Positions 16,411 through 24,237 of a stretch of 31,255 nt of DNA are shown piece after piece (position 1 is the stretch's first letter; the number at the start of each line of letters is the position of its first letter). Below the pieces are notes generated by a model. It had not been told where the DNA came from, did not search any database, and saw only the letters and a program-made list of their open reading frames with translations. The position numbers and the translations under genes are program-made. Location: the NCBI GenBank assembly GCA_017473665.1, contig JAFUKK010000181.1:1-31255 (forward strand), given 5' to 3'. This DNA comes from Lachnospiraceae bacterium (GTDB lineage Bacteria > Bacillota > Clostridia > Lachnospirales > Lachnospiraceae).

Positions 16411-17025
16411 CTAATCCACTGCCTGTCTTTGCATCTGTGTGAAAACATCCTTTTTTATTACTGTTTCCAGTATTATCATAGCCTCTTCATACTCATTTTC
16501 AGCAGTACCATAACAATCCTTCTTAGCCATGCAGAAACCAAAGTCCTGATACAGCTTAATGGCCTGATAGGAGGAGGGCTGGGTATGCAGATATATCATC
16601 TGCCCCGGATACTCCCTACTAAATATCTTCATTACTGCAGTAATCAACATCCGGGCACATCCCCTGCCACGATAAGTCGGAATTACGGCCAGCCAATGGA
16701 TAATGGGAATCTCCTGGCCATTCTTTTGGGAGAACCAAGCAGCACAGACACCCACATATTCGCTGGTATTCACGTCCTTCAGAAATACCATGCGTTGTTC
16801 CACTAAATTCTCATCCCGTCCAAAGGCCCTATAAAAATACTCAATGGTTCCTTCCTGCGTCTCGTGTTGAAACTCTCCAGCTGCCTGCTGGATTTCTGCC
16901 CAGACAGACTCCATTCCCGAATGGTAATGTTCTATTACGTAGCCATGAGGAACCTCTCTGAATGCATTCTCCTGCACCTTATCACAGCGCATAATAATAC
17001 TTTTATAAGCTATTTCTTCCGGCAT
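16411..17025 (-). CDS. GNAT-family N-acetyltransferase
   Basis: A 204-residue acetyltransferase. The acetyl-CoA-binding core is clear: the strand IIHWLAVIP followed by TYRGRGCARMLI (pyrophosphate loop, RxxGxG/A) and the late YLHTQPSSYQAIKLYQDFGF, typical of motif B. Residues 1-70 form a variable N-terminal region that would shape the acceptor site; the acceptor is unknown. The ATG at 17025 overlaps the end of the upstream APH-like gene by 23 bases and GGA lies just before it, so translation is probably coupled. An alternative ATG lies at 16992. It is last in an apparent XRE/kinase/GNAT operon, a combination common in accessory resistance or small-molecule modification modules. Confidence 0.88.
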   Translation of the reverse strand: MPEEIAYKSIIMRCDKVQENAFREVPHGYVIEHYHSGMESVWAEIQQAAGEFQHETQEGTIEYFYRAFGRDENLVEQRMVFLKDVNTSEYVGVCAAWFSQKNGQEIPIIHWLAVIPTYRGRGCARMLITAVMKIFSREYPGQMIYLHTQPSSYQAIKLYQDFGFCMAKKDCYGTAENEYEEAMIILETVIKKDVFTQMQRQAVD

Positions 17026-18073
17026 TTTCTTCCATCCATTCTTTCAACTGCTTGATTCTTTCATCGTATTGTTTCAGTTCTTGAATCGTACCTTGCATCT
17101 GTTGCAAGCCTGCTTTCCGGTCCTCCGTGTCTGAGCCTTCCAGGCCCAGGGCACGCTTTACGTTATAAGCAAGCCACCCTAACATACCATCCATACTGCA
17201 GCTGAGAATAACATCCCAATCCACACCATCCAGGGGCATACTTTCCCTATAAGTACCCATCAGAGCGACGAATTTGTCTCTGTCATATCCACCAGCTTCA
17301 TCCGTGGTCCAGTAATTCAATACTTCCACTAATTCCTGATAAGGATTCACAGGGCCTGCCGCTTCCCAATCGATAATATATGCTTTAGCATCCGGTCCCT
17401 CCCCCTGCCACATCACCTTCTTGGGGTCCAGGTCCCGGTGACTGATAACCTGCTGACCGGACACCTGCTGCCGGCCGGCAACTACCGCCTGATCCCAGTT
17501 CTGAAGTGCTTCTAAATATTTCTCAAGTATAGATGCGCATTCTTTTGCCTCTGCTACACTACTATCTGCTTCCGACTGCGGTTGCTCTTTTCTTGCCAAA
17601 CTCCGGGCATACTCCAGCAGTCCCTCCCAGTCAAAGGGCTCCCGATCTTCCTTCTCCTGCTCCATAGCATCTACCTGAATATCGGCCCCATGTATCCGGC
17701 CCAAAATCTGTCCAATCTGCTTACAATGAGCAGGCGTAATCTCCTGCCCGAATACAGACCGTCCCTCCAGCCACTCAAAAATCATATAATAGTAGCCGGA
17801 ATCCTCCAGCACATGCTTTCCCTCAAACTCCTTAGCAGCCACCAAGGGAATCTCATCCATCAGCTTGTGGGCAACGATTTCAGAGAAAATCATATTTCCT
17901 AACGCCTTGGACCGTTTCATAATATCCGGGTTCAGTGCCTTGATGGCATACTGCCCGGAGGTGGTGGTGACCCGATACATCCGATGCATCAGGCCCCCGG
18001 TAATCATTTCCGGAGACTCCATAAGAGTCCCCAGATGGTATTTCTTACATAAATTATTTAATCTTTCTTTCAT
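17003..18073 (-). CDS. APH-family (aminoglycoside/choline kinase-like) phosphotransferase with altered Brenner motif
   Basis: A 356-residue kinase-fold protein. The N-lobe has GGLMHRMYRVTT (glycine-rich strand) and YAIKAL (ATP-binding lysine); the C-lobe has the catalytic loop SHRDLDPKKVMW with D214 and the metal-binding IIDWEAAG. The usual Asn of HxDxxxxN is a lysine here (K219), which would remove one magnesium ligand. The long helical segment at about 150-185, rich in Glu, Ala and Ser, is a loop expansion. GGAG six bases before the ATG at 18073 favours this start over the in-frame ATG at 18100. Substrate unknown; small alcohols such as aminoglycosides, choline or sugars are typical for the fold. 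The GNAT gene overlaps its end. Confidence 0.85.
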   Translation of the reverse strand: MKERLNNLCKKYHLGTLMESPEMITGGLMHRMYRVTTTSGQYAIKALNPDIMKRSKALGNMIFSEIVAHKLMDEIPLVAAKEFEGKHVLEDSGYYYMIFEWLEGRSVFGQEITPAHCKQIGQILGRIHGADIQVDAMEQEKEDREPFDWEGLLEYARSLARKEQPQSEADSSVAEAKECASILEKYLEALQNWDQAVVAGRQQVSGQQVISHRDLDPKKVMWQGEGPDAKAYIIDWEAAGPVNPYQELVEVLNYWTTDEAGGYDRDKFVALMGTYRESMPLDGVDWDVILSCSMDGMLGWLAYNVKRALGLEGSDTEDRKAGLQQMQGTIQELKQYDERIKQLKEWMEENAGRNSL

Positions 18074-18128
18074 TTGTAACTCCAAATTGCTTCGTATCAT
18101 AGATAGCCATTATCACCAATATCTATCA

Positions 18129-18815
18129 TTATTCGATTACGGCCTCCTGGGGGTCCACAATCTTTTGTATTGCCACTTCCCCATTCTCTTCTACAGTACC
18201 CTGTTTGATAATCTCAAAAGTGCCTCCCCGGTCTATAAAATAGTCCTCAATCTGGGCCATCAATACATTGGCATCTCCGTACTGCTCCACCTGCACATGG
18301 TTGGCAATCCAGGCATCTCCCCCGGCAGAAATAATCTGATACTGATTATCGTATTCGATTCCGTAATAATACTCCTCTTCATTCAAGGTGCAACGCATTT
18401 CTACTCTGGATATGGGCCCGCTAGTGCTACTTCGGACAGCACTGAATGTAATAATCAGTGCAAGATAAAGAACCATCAGTACCAAAGGAACACCTATTAG
18501 TGCAATCAGTATTATTTTGACTGTCCTTCTGCGGTTGCGGCCCTGAAGGGCCAGTTGCTCATTTAAAATAGCCAACTGGTTCACGATTTCCTTGGTCTCA
18601 GAAGGACTGATTTGCTCCTGAGTAGAATGTCCCAGCAGCTCCGTTACAGGTACTTCAAAGAGCGCCGCCATACGCTCCAGCATTTCCGCATCCGGTACAG
18701 AATAACCCTTCTCCCATTTGGATACGGTCTGCCGTACCACACTCAACTGCTGTGCCAGGGTCTCCTGGGAATAGCCCTTTTGCTTTCTTAAATTCTTAAT
18801 ATTTTCTCCTAACAT
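18129..18815 (-). CDS. XRE-family transcriptional regulator with a membrane anchor
   Basis: A 228-residue protein. Residues 1-65 form a Cro/CI-type helix-turn-helix (LRKQKGYSQETLAQQLSVVRQTVSKWEKG). A short helix leads to a basic patch and one membrane segment at about 100-122, followed by an outer domain of about 105 residues with an acidic C-terminus. Such membrane-tethered XRE proteins usually respond to something at the cell surface, but the ligand is unknown. GGAGG lies eight bases before the ATG. It has a clear promoter with an inverted repeat over the -10 box, suggesting autoregulation, and is followed after 55 bases by the APH-like kinase gene, which it probably heads as an operon. Confidence 0.88.
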   Translation of the reverse strand: MLGENIKNLRKQKGYSQETLAQQLSVVRQTVSKWEKGYSVPDAEMLERMAALFEVPVTELLGHSTQEQISPSETKEIVNQLAILNEQLALQGRNRRRTVKIILIALIGVPLVLMVLYLALIITFSAVRSSTSGPISRVEMRCTLNEEEYYYGIEYDNQYQIISAGGDAWIANHVQVEQYGDANVLMAQIEDYFIDRGGTFEIIKQGTVEENGEVAIQKIVDPQEAVIE

Positions 18816-18834
18816 ATGATTTACCTCCCGGTTG

Positions 18835-18848
18835 TGATGTTTTCATCA
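18835..18848. promoter_or_regulatory. Inverted repeat over the XRE promoter, possible operator
   Basis: TGATG and CATCA flank TTTT and overlap the -10 box (18845-18850) of the XRE gene. Size and position suit a Cro/CI-type dimer site, but the arms are short. Confidence 0.4.
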
Positions 18849-18873
18849 TATGTATCTATCAACAAAATCACAA
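18845..18873 (-). promoter_or_regulatory. Promoter of the XRE/APH/GNAT operon
   Basis: TTGTGA (18868-18873) and TATGAT (18845-18850) on the minus strand are spaced by 17 bases. It lies about 30 bases before the XRE start and partly overlaps the end of the divergentless upstream methyltransferase region. Confidence 0.6.
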
Positions 18874-18889
18874 GCAATGCAAATTAACA

Positions 18890-19675
18890 TTACTTCTGCA
18901 TCACCATATAAAACCGGTGGACCTGGCCATTCACAAAGCCCCTCTCCCGGATTTCTCTCTCCACTTCCAGCAGTTGGTTCCAACAGTTCTCTACGGAGAA
19001 CCGGGGGAACTCCCACTGAATGATTCTGGCAAACCATACCAAAGCACCTGTGTCGTAGAAATAGATGGGTTTATATACCTCGTCCTGCTCCAGGGCAGTA
19101 AAGCCTGCAGCTTCAAAAAGTGTCGCCTGCTTCTTCAAATTGTGCCCGGGAAAACAGTTTTCCTGTCTGGGCAATAATCGCTCTACCAGTTCTCGGTCAT
19201 TTTCCTCGCCCACCTGTTGGGTGATAAAGATACCACCGGGCTTTAAGACCCGAAAAATCTCCTTGGGATCATAGGAACCATGACGATTGATAACCACATC
19301 AAACACCCCATCCGCAAAGGGCATGTGAGTACAATCACTCATCTCCCGGAAATCAATTCCCAGCTTTCCCAAGGTCTCCCGGCACAGTGCTACATTGGGT
19401 GCATAGCCTTCTGTCGCGCTGGTTAATTCATAGGGGTGATTCAAGGACAACAGGAATTCTCCACCTCCCGTGTCCATATCCAGAATCTTGTCCGTAGTTT
19501 TTATATATTTCTGAATGACGGCCCGGTAGTCCCATGGCATGTCATCTTCTTCTGATTTGAATTTACCTTCTATGTGGGAAAAATCCCAGCCCTTGATGTG
19601 CGCTATGGATTCCTCCGCCAGCCATGCGGCTCTTAACTGTTCTACATTCATAATATAAACTTTTCCGACATCCAT
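18890..19675 (-). CDS. Class I SAM-dependent methyltransferase
   Basis: A 261-residue cytoplasmic methyltransferase. Motif I is KILDMDTGGGEFLLSL (SAM-binding glycine loop), followed by an acidic end of strand 2 (TSATEGYAPN), MPFADGVFDVVINRHGSY (motif IV region) and FRVLKPGGIFITQQVG (post-motif), an arrangement of the UbiE/COQ5-like small-molecule methyltransferases. The N-terminus WLAEESIAHIKGWDFSHI is a characteristic cap of a Firmicutes subfamily that I know only as uncharacterised. Start: ATG at 19675 or at 19651, both with only moderate ribosome sites; I list the longer one. It begins 14 bases after the LprI-domain lipoprotein, so they are probably co-transcribed. Substrate unknown. Confidence 0.88.
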   Translation of the reverse strand: MDVGKVYIMNVEQLRAAWLAEESIAHIKGWDFSHIEGKFKSEEDDMPWDYRAVIQKYIKTTDKILDMDTGGGEFLLSLNHPYELTSATEGYAPNVALCRETLGKLGIDFREMSDCTHMPFADGVFDVVINRHGSYDPKEIFRVLKPGGIFITQQVGEENDRELVERLLPRQENCFPGHNLKKQATLFEAAGFTALEQDEVYKPIYFYDTGALVWFARIIQWEFPRFSVENCWNQLLEVEREIRERGFVNGQVHRFYMVMQK

Positions 19676-19689
19676 TGACTTTGGAACCT

Positions 19690-20697
19690 TTACTTTAAAT
19701 ATTCAACCAATTCCTCGCAACGCTTCATGGTCAATTCCGCCAGCATCTCATTATAATCTACCGCCGCCATAGAACCTCCCTTGTGTTGATCCGCTGCTTC
19801 CTGGGCTTTGGTCTCCTTTTCTATAATCCACGCCCGCTGCTCACTGAGAATGGCATCAAACTTTTCTTCCTCCACGTTGTAGCGAATCAGATTCCATATA
19901 TAATTCAGACATTCATCACTAAACCTGTACATGGCCCCCGTACATTCTACCATTTCCAAGGTAGTGCCTGCCTCGCTCAGCTTGCTTTCATAATACTCAT
20001 AGGATTCCTTATAACTGTTCAGGGTCATCTGTGCATCCTCTAAAGGAGGCAATCTGTCCAAAGAATAAATACCATAGCCATTGGTTTCATCCACAATAAT
20101 TATCCTAGTCAGCTGCGTCTCACTTTGATTGTAAGAATCAATCCAGGTTCGCACCTCTGCTCCAATCTCCTCTAAGGGTGTCCCCGGCAAATAAACAGTA
20201 AAAGTATCCGTAGCTCCCAAACAATAGGCCCAGGTATAAATATAGCGGGTATTATCAATGATTTCTTCGGTATCCGGTGTCTTCCTGTAGGTAATATCCG
20301 CCAGCTTCATTTGATAGGTATACTCATTTATCCGGGTCAAATCTGTAAAGTGACCGGAATAGAAGCTACTGTAAACAGTACCGTTTTCGTAACCCTCGCC
20401 ACACTCTCCCATATTGGAATCAAAATAGAGACCGGTAAAATAACCGTCCTTTTCAATGGTAAATTCCTCACCCCAGCCACCGGCACCACTGGAAAATTCA
20501 AAACGACGTTTAGACAAGTCTGTAAAGGTCAAGGCATCAGGTTCCAAAGTATCGTTTTGGCTCAAGTCTACTGCCTGCTCCGTATCCATCTCTTCATAAG
20601 AAAGGGTATATGGCTCCGTCCGTTCCTCTGCTCCACATCCCAAAGCTGTCGCTACAAATAATGCTGTCAAAATCGTGGTTAATATTTTTTTGCTCAT
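19690..20697 (-). CDS. Lipoprotein with C-terminal LprI-like domain
   Basis: A 335-residue lipoprotein with signal peptide and lipobox ALGC (C21). A beta-rich middle region (about 55-190) has several Tyr/Phe strands and two cysteines (GECGEGYENG). The C-terminal segment of about 110 residues resembles the LprI/DUF1311 family: LNYIWNLIRYNVEEEKFDAIL then EQRAWIIEKE, and a final TMKRCEELVEYL. LprI-domain proteins include lysozyme inhibitors, but most members are uncharacterised, so I give only the fold. AAGG lies six bases before the ATG. The gene starts 47 bases after the cyclase stop and precedes a methyltransferase. Confidence 0.82.
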   Translation of the reverse strand: MSKKILTTILTALFVATALGCGAEERTEPYTLSYEEMDTEQAVDLSQNDTLEPDALTFTDLSKRRFEFSSGAGGWGEEFTIEKDGYFTGLYFDSNMGECGEGYENGTVYSSFYSGHFTDLTRINEYTYQMKLADITYRKTPDTEEIIDNTRYIYTWAYCLGATDTFTVYLPGTPLEEIGAEVRTWIDSYNQSETQLTRIIIVDETNGYGIYSLDRLPPLEDAQMTLNSYKESYEYYESKLSEAGTTLEMVECTGAMYRFSDECLNYIWNLIRYNVEEEKFDAILSEQRAWIIEKETKAQEAADQHKGGSMAAVDYNEMLAELTMKRCEELVEYLK

Positions 20698-20744
20698 ATT
20701 TTTCCTTCCTATTACTCTAATAATCGATTAGCAATATCGCATTC

Positions 20745-21326
20745 TTATTTTATTAATACCGCCCGACAAGGCGCTCCGTCACAGCCCGCCAGATTCAAAG
20801 GTGCGGCACTAAGCAGATATTTTCCCTCCGGTACATCCGTCAGCACAATACCTTCCAACAGTACTACTTCTGCCCCCAGCAAAATCTTATGCACTGCCAT
20901 GGGTGCATTTTCCGGGCCCACAGTCTGGCTTTCATTGCCGATGAGTCTGATGCGTGCCCGGGCAAATACCGTCGCCGCTTCCTCTGTCACTGTGGCCGGT
21001 CCTGCAATGAGAATACGCTTTGGGGCACCCAGCTCTTTGGCCTGCCTTAGAATCGTCTCTGCGTCCGCTCCGGTCACATCACCTTTATGATGCACCACAT
21101 AGCAATCCCCCACAAAAGCATCTATTGCAATCTGCTCTATAGTCTTTCCATCCTCCAGAAAATGATAAGGTGCATCCACATGGGTACCGTTATGGGCACA
21201 CATGGAGAAAGCACTTAGATTATAAAGTGCCCCCTGCTTCATATCGCTGATTACCTCTCTGGAAGGTGCCGGATCCCCCGGATATACCTGACAGGAGAAA
21301 ACCTCTTGAGAAATGTCATAAATCAT
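20745..21326 (-). CDS. Cyclase-family (kynurenine formamidase-like) metal hydrolase
   Basis: A 193-residue protein of the cyclase family, which hydrolyses amides such as N-formylkynurenine or cyclic ureas and isatin. The hallmark metal motif is HNGTHVDAPYHF (HxxTHxDxxxH), preceded by YPGDPAP and followed by the late LNLAGCDGAPCRAVLI, which carries the catalytic residues near the active site. Length is at the short end of the family, as in bacterial KynB-like proteins. GAGG lies eight bases before the ATG. Neighbours (flavodoxin-like and Nudix genes) do not define a tryptophan pathway, so the true substrate is open. Confidence 0.88.
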   Translation of the reverse strand: MIYDISQEVFSCQVYPGDPAPSREVISDMKQGALYNLSAFSMCAHNGTHVDAPYHFLEDGKTIEQIAIDAFVGDCYVVHHKGDVTGADAETILRQAKELGAPKRILIAGPATVTEEAATVFARARIRLIGNESQTVGPENAPMAVHKILLGAEVVLLEGIVLTDVPEGKYLLSAAPLNLAGCDGAPCRAVLIK

Positions 21327-21348
21327 GCTTGTTACCTCTTCCTAATGA

Positions 21349-21903
21349 TTATCTAATATCTCCCTTTATCTGCTCACAAAACTTCTCAATCTCTACCCTT
21401 CGACTTGCCACATCTGTCTTGTACTCAACAGAACACAATCCCAGCCTACCTTTGGATGTAATCTCCAAATGTCCATGGAAATGTTCGATACTTTCCATGA
21501 TACGTTCACATTCCCTCATGGATGGACCGGTGCGCAGGGCTATGCTGTAACCTACTTTGCCCATACCGATGGTAGCATGAGGTTCGTGGGTATTACACCA
21601 GGGGGTACATCTGTCGATGAAAGCCTTGAACTGTCCCGGAATATCTGCCCAATAAGAAGGGGCAACAGCAATGATAACATCTGCCCATACATATTCTTCC
21701 ATCAGCTTGTCCACATCATCCTGTTGCACACATTTGGCCGTCTGATGACAGCTTCTGCAACCCTTGCAGAAAGCAAAGGAATAATCATCAATACATACGC
21801 TGTGAATGTCTCCCGTCTCTGACAAACACTCCTTTACAATGTTCACAATTTCTGCAGTTGCTCCGTTTCTTACGGGACTGCAATTGATCAGTAAGATATG
21901 CAT
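21349..21903 (-). CDS. Flavodoxin-fold NAD(P)H-dependent reductase with a Cys cluster
   Basis: A 184-residue protein of the iron-sulfur flavoprotein/NADPH-FMN-reductase group. The N-terminal MHILLINCSPVRNGAT is the FMN phosphate loop. A cysteine motif CKGCRSCHQTAKC (about residues 47-59) matches the compact ligand set of iron-sulfur flavoproteins. YWADIPGQFKAFIDRC is the typical flavin-ring and dimer segment. It would pass electrons to an unknown acceptor in the cytoplasm. GGGAGG lies seven bases before the ATG. Gaps of 12 and 22 bases to its neighbours suggest co-transcription. Confidence 0.88.
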   Translation of the reverse strand: MHILLINCSPVRNGATAEIVNIVKECLSETGDIHSVCIDDYSFAFCKGCRSCHQTAKCVQQDDVDKLMEEYVWADVIIAVAPSYWADIPGQFKAFIDRCTPWCNTHEPHATIGMGKVGYSIALRTGPSMRECERIMESIEHFHGHLEITSKGRLGLCSVEYKTDVASRRVEIEKFCEQIKGDIR

Positions 21904-21915
21904 CGGTATTCCTCC

Positions 21916-22440
21916 CTAAAAGTACTTTTCTTCTATCAGCATCTCCAATACCCGGGCCTCCCGGTCAATCATTATTTCATCTATCTGATTTTCTGTTTTG
22001 CTTCCATGATCAGCATTACGATTCGTAATAATAGCTTCCTGAGGGGTCACATATATCAATTCAAACTGCTCTTCATCCTCATAATCATCCAATTTCTGGG
22101 ACAGCACCTCCTGTTCTACATCGCAGAAATAGTAGTAGTTATCCTGAATAAACATATCCTCTTTGAGACCCTTTTGTATTCTATGTACTATACCATATTC
22201 CCGGATAGACTGGGGAATTATGGTCAGACCAACTTCCTCTCGGACCTCACGGGCAAGGGTAGCTGCATGTTCTTCTTCCCCTTCAATACCTCCACCGGGA
22301 AACTTATAATAATCATACTTTTGGCTATGTACCATGGCAATCAGGCCGTCCTTGATGATAATTCCACGTACAGACGGGCGCACAAAGCGTGTACCGTCAG
22401 GGTTGTAATCTTTTTTGTCCAGTTCAAATAGTACTCTCAT
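21916..22440 (-). CDS. Nudix hydrolase
   Basis: A 174-residue Nudix enzyme. The box GGIEGEEEHAATLAREVREEVGL fits GX5EX7REUXEEXGU with every key residue present. The N-terminal VRGIIIKDGLIAMVHS and the FPGGG turn are typical. Nudix enzymes cleave nucleoside diphosphates linked to another group; which one cannot be told. An acidic loop (DDYEDEEQFELIYVTP) after the box is common in the Firmicutes small Nudix group. The ribosome site GGGA lies five bases upstream of the ATG. Twelve bases separate it from the flavodoxin-like gene. Confidence 0.92.
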   Translation of the reverse strand: MRVLFELDKKDYNPDGTRFVRPSVRGIIIKDGLIAMVHSQKYDYYKFPGGGIEGEEEHAATLAREVREEVGLTIIPQSIREYGIVHRIQKGLKEDMFIQDNYYYFCDVEQEVLSQKLDDYEDEEQFELIYVTPQEAIITNRNADHGSKTENQIDEIMIDREARVLEMLIEEKYF

Positions 22441-22455
22441 AAATTTCCCTTTGCT

Positions 22456-22929
22456 TTATAAATTAATTGCCATGATATACTCTTCTTCGTTTTCACCTAC
22501 GATTTCAAAGCCTACCTTTTGGTACATTCCGGCTGCATAATTAGCTTTCTGGACAGCCAGGGAAGCTTTTTCATATCCTCTTTGGCTTAGCTCCTGCAAC
22601 ATCCTCTGCATCAGTTCCGTTCCTATGCCCAATCCTCGATATTCCTTGTACAAAGAGATAGCAAAGGAAGGGATTCCATCGCCAATATGTCCATAATCCT
22701 CCATGACCCGTACCCATACGGCACCGACAACTTTACCTTCCACTTCCGCCACAAAACAAATATCATCCGGCTCTTTCCCAAAGCCGGACACATATACTTG
22801 TAACTCCGGCTCATTAATAATCGTCTTAGGCGGAGCCTGCACTCCTTCGGGAATAAAAATTGCTTCGTAAAGAAAATCGTTTAGAAACTCATATTCACTT
22901 TCTTTGATTGGCCTGATGGTGTAGTTCAT
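22456..22929 (-). CDS. GNAT-family N-acetyltransferase
   Basis: A 157-residue acetyltransferase of usual length. Motif A is FAISLYKEYRGLGIGTELM (RxxGxG acetyl-CoA loop) and motif B is SLAVQKANYAAGMYQKVGFEIV with the late YQKVGF helix. The N-terminus MNYTIRPIKESEYEFL is standard. GAGG lies seven bases before the ATG. Acceptor unknown. It is separated from the Nudix gene by 15 bases and from the SnoaL-like gene by 130 bases that hold a possible coding remnant. One of seven GNATs in the right part of the window. Confidence 0.92.
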   Translation of the reverse strand: MNYTIRPIKESEYEFLNDFLYEAIFIPEGVQAPPKTIINEPELQVYVSGFGKEPDDICFVAEVEGKVVGAVWVRVMEDYGHIGDGIPSFAISLYKEYRGLGIGTELMQRMLQELSQRGYEKASLAVQKANYAAGMYQKVGFEIVGENEEEYIMAINL

Positions 22930-22958
22930 TAGTTGTCCTCATAGTTTACTTTATTTTT

Positions 22959-23063
22959 TTATTCCTGATACCATGTAGGAATACAGGATTCCATTCCATT
23001 GAACCATTTAACAATATTTCGGTTCAAAGAGATGATTTCTGCATCTTCTCCTAAACCAACTAT
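22959..23063 (-). pseudogene. Possible C-terminal remnant of a lost gene
   Basis: Between the SnoaL-like gene and the GNAT, one frame on the minus strand reads 34 codons to a TAA with a protein-like composition (two Trp, one Cys, NRNIVKWFNGMESCIPTWYQE), but has no start codon and begins right after a stop. It might be the tail of a gene otherwise deleted. A 34-codon open frame also arises by chance, so this is weak. The rest of this 130-base gap contains nothing I can name. Confidence 0.25.
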
Positions 23064-23422
23064 TCAACCCTAAAAATTCTGGAGTCCATGTTAAAAACCA
23101 ATTTCCACGTACCTCCAAGCATCTTCCATGTGGACGTAATATGGAAGGCCCCTTCCAAATCCTTGTTTACTGGGTCTGAAACAGTAATCTTTATTACATA
23201 ATGAACCTGGCAAAGCTCCTCCGTCTCCACTACTTTCTCAAAACCAGTAATCTCGTAAGATGCCACATCAAATTCCTTTATAATTTCCGCATAGTCCGCA
23301 CCGCTACACCGAAAACCTCCACAAACCATAATTGCATCTTTATCCACAACCTCCAGAAAAGCCTTGGCATTCCGGTTCTTAGCGGCTTCCCACATTGCTA
23401 TTTCCAGTTCTTTTGCATTCAT
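23060..23422 (-). CDS. SnoaL/NTF2-like small protein
   Basis: A 120-residue protein of the SnoaL/DUF4440-type NTF2-like fold: an N-terminal helix (EIAMWEAAKNRNAKAFLEVV), DKDAIMVCGGFRCSGADYAEII, then a sheet with YEITGFEKVVETEELCQVHYVIKI and a closing TWKMLGGTWKLVFNMDSRI. It has no clear catalytic set; such proteins are small-molecule isomerases, hydrolases or ligand binders. GGGG lies eight bases before the ATG. It is 18 bases downstream of the PHP phosphatase gene. Confidence 0.82.
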   Translation of the reverse strand: MNAKELEIAMWEAAKNRNAKAFLEVVDKDAIMVCGGFRCSGADYAEIIKEFDVASYEITGFEKVVETEELCQVHYVIKITVSDPVNKDLEGAFHITSTWKMLGGTWKLVFNMDSRIFRVE

Positions 23423-23440
23423 GTCTATTCCCCTTATCTC

Positions 23441-24202
23441 TTATAAAATAATCCGTTTCCGATTTTCATACACCACTTGCTGCAAAGACAAATCTTTCAT
23501 AAGACTTTCCGCCGCATCCATATCCGCGCCCAAATCTTTTACTTCATGGGCATCAGAACCAATGGTCACATACTTTCCACCGCAATCCTTATATATTTCC
23601 AGCAATTCCTTTCCGGGCATAGTTTCATTGTAACCCTTGCGGAGGGAAGAGGTATTGATTTCTATAATCATGTCCTTCTCTAACAGATATTTGAAAATCT
23701 CCTGCAGCTTTGCTTCGGTATAATAAATTTCCCCGTAATATCTTTTGGGAAAATCAATATGTCCCAGAGCATCAAAGCCTCCATGCTTTACGGTACGCAG
23801 CACTTCTTCCCAATACAGGGTGTAAAACTCTTTGGCAGAGTATTGCTCTCTCACCTTTTGGCAGGGAAACATATTCCCAATCCAGTGAATACTTCCGATA
23901 ATGTAATCATAGGGATACTTGGTCAATTGTGCCAATTTCTCGCCGTACAAATGGGGCTCACCAAATTCAATTCCTGCGCAGAGCTTTATCTGATTGCCAT
24001 AGATAGCTTTTACAGCATTAAATTTTTCAAAATATGCTGTGGGGTCATAGTAATTGTAACCGTAATCATCAGGATTCAAATCCACATGATCCGTAAAACA
24101 AAGCATCTGCATTTGCAGCTCTATTGCCTGTTTTACATACTGCTCCATATCTGCTTCTGAGTCACAGGAAAATGCTGTATGAATATGTAAATCTGCTTTC
24201 AT
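23441..24202 (-). CDS. PHP-domain phosphatase, HisJ-like
   Basis: A 253-residue PHP metal phosphatase. Ligands appear in DLHIHTAFSCD (N-terminal HxH), CFTDHVDL, GIEFGEPHL, IIGSIHWI, FDALGHIDFPKRY and TIGSDAHEVKDLG. This complete set matches histidinol-phosphatases of the HisJ type, which act in histidine synthesis. No other his gene is here, so the assignment to histidine is uncertain; related PHP enzymes act on other phosphates. Length (253) is close to the family norm of about 260-270. GAGG lies about eleven bases before the ATG. Confidence 0.9.
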   Translation of the reverse strand: MKADLHIHTAFSCDSEADMEQYVKQAIELQMQMLCFTDHVDLNPDDYGYNYYDPTAYFEKFNAVKAIYGNQIKLCAGIEFGEPHLYGEKLAQLTKYPYDYIIGSIHWIGNMFPCQKVREQYSAKEFYTLYWEEVLRTVKHGGFDALGHIDFPKRYYGEIYYTEAKLQEIFKYLLEKDMIIEINTSSLRKGYNETMPGKELLEIYKDCGGKYVTIGSDAHEVKDLGADMDAAESLMKDLSLQQVVYENRKRIIL

Positions 24203-24237
24203 CCCTTACACCTCTGTTTCTGTATTAGGCCTATCTT

